Shown here: positions 60,216-64,000 of the stretch, one piece after another
Layout of the letters: each line of letters opens with the position of its first letter
How positions within the stretch are numbered: position 1 is the stretch's first letter
DNA from: Lachnospiraceae bacterium
GTDB lineage: Bacteria; Bacillota; Clostridia; Lachnospirales; Lachnospiraceae
Assembly: GCA_910575275.1 (NCBI GenBank)
Contig: CAJTEE010000005.1
Location: 62,001 to 126,000, forward strand
DNA: 64,000 nt
Reading direction: 5' to 3'
Made by a program: the position numbers and the translations under genes
The notes under the pieces: generated by a model
Databases searched by the model: none
Told to the model about the DNA's origin: nothing
The model's input: only the letters and a program-made list of their open reading frames with translations

Positions 60216-60512
60216 ATGGAAATCAAAAAGCCGGCGGTAGCCGGAAGTCTTGAGTCGAGTGACTGCCAGATCACGGTGGAGCCAAATCCGGGACAGGGGA
60301 TTTCGGTCCATCTGGAGAGCGACGTGAAGGCGATGTTCGGGGATTCCATCTTGGAGACGGTACATACGGTCTTAAAGGAACTGTCGGTGCCTGAGGCCCA
60401 TGTGGAGCTTCGGGACAGGGGGGCATTGGACTGTGTGATTCGGGCGAGGCTGCAGTGTGCGGTCTGCCGTGCGGCAGAGACGGCCTACGACTGGACAAAG
60501 GAGGACGCATGA
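60216..60512 (+). CDS. citD: Citrate lyase acyl carrier protein (gamma subunit)
   Basis: A 98-residue CitD. The prosthetic-group serine lies in AGSLESSDCQITVEP (about residues 11-25), and the rest shows the conserved INPEIK-like core replaced here by ISVHLESDVKAMFGD and ETVHTVLKELSVPEAHVEL. It carries the phosphoribosyl-dephospho-CoA arm on which citrate is split into acetate and oxaloacetate. ATG after GAGAGGA; a GTG two codons earlier is possible. citE follows after one base. Confidence 0.93.
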   Translation: MEIKKPAVAGSLESSDCQITVEPNPGQGISVHLESDVKAMFGDSILETVHTVLKELSVPEAHVELRDRGALDCVIRARLQCAVCRAAETAYDWTKEDA

Positions 60513-60513
60513 C

Positions 60514-61425
60514 ATGGCAGAAAAAACCATACGTTTAAAGCGGACCAGCCTGTACGCCAGCGGTGTGAGCCCCGTCAACATGGTGCAGGCCGTTTTCTAT
60601 AATGAAGACATGCTGATCTACGATCTGGAGGATTCGGTCCCCGCCTCGGAAAAGGACGCGGCCAGATTCCTGGTCTATCAGATGGTGAAGCATCACAGGC
60701 CCAAAGATAAATATGTCGGCATCCGCGTAAACGGGATCTATTCCGAGTACCTGGAGGAGGATCTGCAGGCGGCCGTGCGTGCAAAACCGGATTTCTTAAG
60801 GATTCCGAAGGTAGAGTACGCAAGAGAGGTGCAGGACATTTCGAACCGGATCGCCGCGATCGAAGAAAAGATCGGCATGGAGACCGGAAGCATTGACCTG
60901 GTCGTAAATGTCGAGTCCTATATGGGCGTGATCAACGCCATGGAGATCGCCAAGGCGTCCCCCCGTATCGTGGCAATGGCCGTGAGCGCGGAGGATCTGA
61001 CGGCCAGTCTGAAGGCGCAGAGGACGAAGCAGGGCCTGGAGGTATTTTACGCGCGCAATGCGGTGCTTTTGGCGTGCCGGGCGGCGGGGATTGATGCGTT
61101 GGATGTGGTTTTCAGCGATATCAACGACGTCGCCGGACTCAAGGAAGACACGGCGCTTGCCAAGAACCTGGGCTTTGACGGGAAGACCTGCATCCATCCG
61201 CGTCAGATTGATACGGTGAACACATATTTCACGCCGAGTATGAAGGAGATCCGGTATGCGCTGCGGGTCCTGGAGGCTGTGGAGGAGGGAAAGCGTCAGA
61301 AAAAGGGCGCGGTCGTTTTGGATGGCGGCATGATTGACAAGCCCATGGAGCTTCGGGCGCTCACGACGCTTGCGCAGGCCGAGGCGGCCGGGCTCCATGT
61401 AAGAGGGGAGGAGAAGCTGTCATGA
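60514..61425 (+). CDS. citE: Citrate lyase beta subunit (citryl-ACP lyase)
   Basis: A 303-residue HpcH/HpaI-type TIM-barrel lyase that cleaves citryl-ACP into oxaloacetate and acetyl-ACP. YDLEDSVPASEKDAAR (about 34-49), VGIRVNG near 75, VNVESYMGVINAMEIAKAS near 145 and GKTCIHPRQI near 225 carry the Mg2+ and substrate contacts. ATG after AAAGGAGG. Overlaps citF by four bases. Confidence 0.95.
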   Translation: MAEKTIRLKRTSLYASGVSPVNMVQAVFYNEDMLIYDLEDSVPASEKDAARFLVYQMVKHHRPKDKYVGIRVNGIYSEYLEEDLQAAVRAKPDFLRIPKVEYAREVQDISNRIAAIEEKIGMETGSIDLVVNVESYMGVINAMEIAKASPRIVAMAVSAEDLTASLKAQRTKQGLEVFYARNAVLLACRAAGIDALDVVFSDINDVAGLKEDTALAKNLGFDGKTCIHPRQIDTVNTYFTPSMKEIRYALRVLEAVEEGKRQKKGAVVLDGGMIDKPMELRALTTLAQAEAAGLHVRGEEKLS

Positions 61426-62981
61426 AGAATGCAGTCGGACGTGAGATCCCCGAGCGGATCGGGGACTATGCCCTAAAACCGTATGAGGGCGCGTATGCCG
61501 TGGATCCATCCAAAGAGCCGGTTCATTCGCTGCGCACGGCCGCGAAGCCTGCGGCCGGGGGAACGAAGCTTTTGGGAACGATCGAGGAGGCCGTCAGGGC
61601 CTGCGGATTGAAGGACGGTATGACGATCTCCTTCCACCACAGCTTCCGCGAAGGGGACGAGATCGTCGGGCAGGTTTTAACGGCCATCCGGGCGCTCGGA
61701 ATCCGCGGGCTTCGCTTCGCGCCGAGTGCCGTGGTGAACATCAAGAATCCGTCGATTGTGGACTTTGTAAAGGATGGGACCATCGACCGGATCGAGGCCA
61801 GCGGAATCCGGGGAGAGCTGGGGGACGCGGTCCTTGCAGGGCTAATGGAAAAGCCTGTCATCCTGCGGACGCATGGCTCCAGGCCGCGTGCAATCGAGGC
61901 CGGCGAGCTTTCCATCGACGTGGCGTTTATCGGCGCATCCGCGGCCGATTCGTACGGCAATGCGACCGGGCAGATCGGGCCGAACGCCTGCGGGTCTCTG
62001 GGCTATTCCTTTATTGACGCGACGGCGGCGGGGAGAGTCGTGGTGGTCACGGATTATCTGGTGGAGTATCCGTGCTGCCCGGCCAGCATTTCCCAGCAGT
62101 ACGTGGATTACGTGGTAAAGGTGGAGCGGATCGGAGACCCGGAAAAGATCGGGATGGGTGCAGCCAGGCTGACGAAAAATCCGCGTGATCTTTTGATTGC
62201 GGAGCGGGCCGCAAGAGTCATGGCAGCCTCAAGACTGTTTAAAGACAATTTTTCCTTCCAGACCGGGGCCGGCGCGATCAGCATCGCCTGTACGAAGTAC
62301 CTGGAGGAGCAGATGGAGGAGCGCAGTATAAAAGCAAGCTTTGCCCTGGGCGGCATGACGGCGGCGATCGTGGAGATGTATAAGAAGGGGCTTGTGCGTG
62401 TCCTGGAATGCAGCCAGAGCTTTGACGCCGTCGCGGCCCGCGCGATTGCAGAGGAGCCCGGGATCGTGGAGATCGACAATGCGCTGTATGCGAATCCGTT
62501 CACGAAGGGGGCCATGCTCGATAGGCTGAATTTCGGCGTTCTGGCGGCGCTGGAGGTGGATACGGATTTCAATGTAAATATCTTGACCGGCTCAAGCGGG
62601 GAAATGATGGGAGGACTTGGCGGCGGCCCGGATGTGGCGGCCGGAGCGGATATCTCCATCGTATGCCTGCCGGTCATCCGTGGGAGGACGCCGTCTGTTA
62701 CCAAGCGTGTCTTTACCTGCTGCACGCCGGGGGAGACCGTGGCCTGTGTGGTGACGGAGGCGGGCATTGCGCTGAATCCGCGGCATGCACGGTATGCGGA
62801 ACTTAAGGAGGATCTGGAGAGAGCAAACCTTAAGCTGGTGACGATTGAGGAGCTGCAGAAGCTGGCCGAGTCGCTGACGGGTGTTCCGAAGCCGATCGAG
62901 ACGACGGATAAGGTCGTGTGTGTCGTGGAGTACCGGGATGGGACGGTGATTGATGTGATTCGGGAAATAAAGAGGGGGTGA
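61422..62981 (+). CDS. citF: Citrate lyase alpha subunit (citrate:acetyl-ACP transferase)
   Basis: A 519-residue CoA-transferase-like subunit that exchanges acetyl for citryl on the carrier protein. It opens with MKNAVGREIPERIGDY; the segment FHHSFREGDEIVGQVL near 67 and GSSGEMMGGLGGGPDVAAGA near 390 are conserved in CitF. Complete; ribosome site GGGGAGGAG. The maturation and activation genes citC, citX and citG are not found in the window, so they must be encoded elsewhere or lie beyond the ends of this view. Confidence 0.95.
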   Translation: MKNAVGREIPERIGDYALKPYEGAYAVDPSKEPVHSLRTAAKPAAGGTKLLGTIEEAVRACGLKDGMTISFHHSFREGDEIVGQVLTAIRALGIRGLRFAPSAVVNIKNPSIVDFVKDGTIDRIEASGIRGELGDAVLAGLMEKPVILRTHGSRPRAIEAGELSIDVAFIGASAADSYGNATGQIGPNACGSLGYSFIDATAAGRVVVVTDYLVEYPCCPASISQQYVDYVVKVERIGDPEKIGMGAARLTKNPRDLLIAERAARVMAASRLFKDNFSFQTGAGAISIACTKYLEEQMEERSIKASFALGGMTAAIVEMYKKGLVRVLECSQSFDAVAARAIAEEPGIVEIDNALYANPFTKGAMLDRLNFGVLAALEVDTDFNVNILTGSSGEMMGGLGGGPDVAAGADISIVCLPVIRGRTPSVTKRVFTCCTPGETVACVVTEAGIALNPRHARYAELKEDLERANLKLVTIEELQKLAESLTGVPKPIETTDKVVCVVEYRDGTVIDVIREIKRG

Positions 62982-62990
62982 AGGGGGTCC

Positions 62991-63249
62991 GCAGAGGCCG
63001 GGGCAGGCAGGCGGGAGTGTGCAGACAGGCTTCGGCACTGGAAGCACTAAACCTGTAGCCATACAAAAAACGGGGGAATAGAAGCAAGTCGCTGGAAAAA
63101 TTCGGATGAATTTTTCCGCTCCGGGCTTCTTGGATTTCGGCTTGGAAAGCCGAAATCCACCCCCGTTTTTTGTATGGCCACAGGCAAAGTGCTTCTGGCG
63201 TGCCTCGCCAATCGTCTGCACACTCCCGCCTGCCTGCCCCGGCCTCTGC
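62991..63249. repeat. Giant nested palindrome, about 259 bp (MITE-like or structured RNA element)
   Basis: The outer arms 62991-63026 and 63214-63249 are exact 36-bp reverse complements. Inside, 63034-63038 pairs with 63200-63204, AAGCAC (63042) with GTGCTT (63189), CCTGT (63052) with ACAGG (63180), and a second perfect 19-bp pair joins 63058-63076 to 63160-63178. The apex has two more hairpins: 63094-63117 (10-bp stem, GGAT loop) and 63132-63158 (12-bp stem). It lies 9 bases after citF and codes for nothing that I can support. Confidence 0.9.
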
Positions 63250-63443
63250 TGCGTTGTGGCGGGAGTGGGGGAAGGGATGAAGGGATGGGAAATTTTTTTG
63301 GGTGGAGTATTGAAATGTGGCGGGGGGCATTGTACAATTGTGTCGGGAAGTGTGATGATAGGAGGATCCTGCCGGGGAGATTTTTACGTGGGTGGGGAAT
63401 CTCGACATGTATAGGATGTGGGAATTATGGAGGAGAGTGTGTG

Positions 63444-64000
63444 ATGAATCGTTTTTTGATCGTGTGTCCGCTTGTTTTTTTGGCGGGGTTTGTGGATTCG
63501 ATTGCGGGGGGCGGGGGATTGATTTCGTTTCCGGCGTATATGTTTGCGGGGGTTCCGGTGCATGTGACGATGGGGACGTCGAAGCTCAGCGCGTTTCCCG
63601 GGGCGATTACGGCGGCGGCGCGGTTTGCGAAGGGCGGGTATATCCGCTGGAGATTTGCGCTTTTGTGTGCGGCGGCGGCATTCGGGGGCTCGATCATCGG
63701 GGCCGGGATTGCGTTGCAGGTGGATGAGAGGGTTATTCAGTCTTTGATGCTGGTGGTTCTGCCGGTCGTGGCGTTTTATGTGCTGAGGGATAAGGGCGGG
63801 AGCGAGGAAAGGGAGAAGAAGGAGCTGCCTGCGGGGCAGATGTATGCGGCAGGTATGGCGGCCTCGTTTTTGATCGGTATGTATGACGGGTTTTATGGGC
63901 CGGGTACGGGTACGTTTTTGATCCTGGTGTTTTCTAATGTCGTGAGACTGGGACTCAAGGAGGCAGCAGGGGCGGCGAAGGTCGTGAATCTTTGTGCGGA
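63444..64000 (+). CDS. TauE/SafE family permease, N-terminal part (partial)
   Basis: The frame is open from an ATG with GGAGGAGAG to the window end, 185 codons. It encodes at least five membrane helices with the family features FVDSIAGGGGLISFPAYMF (about 17-35), TSKLSAFPGAITAAARF (about 48) and GMYDGFYGPGTGTFLILVF (about 140-158), the repeated motif of TauE/SafE permeases. Relatives export sulfite, sulfoacetate or other small anions, but most are untested. The C-terminal third lies beyond the window. The 194 bp between the palindrome and this gene are purine-rich and show no clear promoter. Confidence 0.9.
   Translation, partial: MNRFLIVCPLVFLAGFVDSIAGGGGLISFPAYMFAGVPVHVTMGTSKLSAFPGAITAAARFAKGGYIRWRFALLCAAAAFGGSIIGAGIALQVDERVIQSLMLVVLPVVAFYVLRDKGGSEEREKKELPAGQMYAAGMAASFLIGMYDGFYGPGTGTFLILVFSNVVRLGLKEAAGAAKVVNLCA

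Noticed and set aside
62991-63249. CRISPR array or integron site
   Set aside because: There are no regularly spaced direct repeats; the structure is one nested inverted repeat.

Overview
This 64 kb window comes from the chromosome of an endospore-forming, moderately GC-rich Clostridia bacterium, most likely a member of the Lachnospiraceae. The evidence is a sigF/spoVA sporulation cluster, low-GC Gram-positive operon orders (ylxM-ffh-rpsP-khpA-rimM-trmD; hrcA-grpE-dnaK-dnaJ), strong GGAGG ribosome sites, a T-box, and families I associate with Lachnospiraceae (DUF5688, DUF5717/DUF5716). No species can be named from sequence alone. Family names are from memory of the families; nothing was searched.

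Layout. 0-7.7 kb: the end of feoB, a split ThrE exporter, a convergent DUF5688 gene, then a graveyard of broken Dpp transporter and M20 peptidase fragments, an XRE regulator, and a MalY-like beta-lyase / broken YfcC permease / RidA unit. 7.7-17.4 kb: housekeeping block (SRP, ribosomal proteins, tRNA methylation, signal peptidase, RbgA, RNase HII, YraN) interrupted between trmD and rplS by a 2.6 kb insert that fuses an acetyltransferase to TrmD and brings an AraC-GNAT regulator and a MATE pump. 17.4-23.4 kb: an uncharacterised three-gene operon made of a 1192-residue solenoid protein, a degenerate Hsp70/actin-fold protein and a TPR protein with a charged linker; this is my best candidate for an undescribed system. 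23.4-28.7 kb: small accessory fragments, a T-box leader, a GNAT gene, valS and a 560 bp non-coding stretch with RNA-like hairpins.

28.7-33.6 kb: a small protein plus membrane TPR protein, then spoIIAA-spoIIAB-sigF-(53 aa membrane protein)-spoVAA-AB-AC, with no spoVAD or spoVAE following. 33.6-39 kb: a decayed coiled-coil gene and a redox/metal block (DUF134-NifX fusion, Crp/Fnr regulator, CoA-disulfide reductase with rhodanese, NapH-like membrane Fe-S protein, ferredoxin). 39-48.7 kb: peptidase/YfcC-permease modules (M20; Crp; YfcC-M28; LysR; M20-YfcC), the intact relatives of the fragments at 4-7 kb. 48.7-51.8 kb: a NiCo riboswitch controlling a cation-diffusion exporter, and two secreted 3D-domain proteins. 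52-57.3 kb: the CIRCE-controlled chaperone operon. 57.4-63 kb: a LysR-regulated citrate-lyase cluster with a TRAP-type permease. 63-64 kb: a giant nested palindrome and the start of a TauE/SafE permease.

Together the window describes an anaerobe that ferments peptides and organic acids, guards against nickel/cobalt and sulfur/redox stress, and sporulates. Several loci show ongoing gene decay and replacement.
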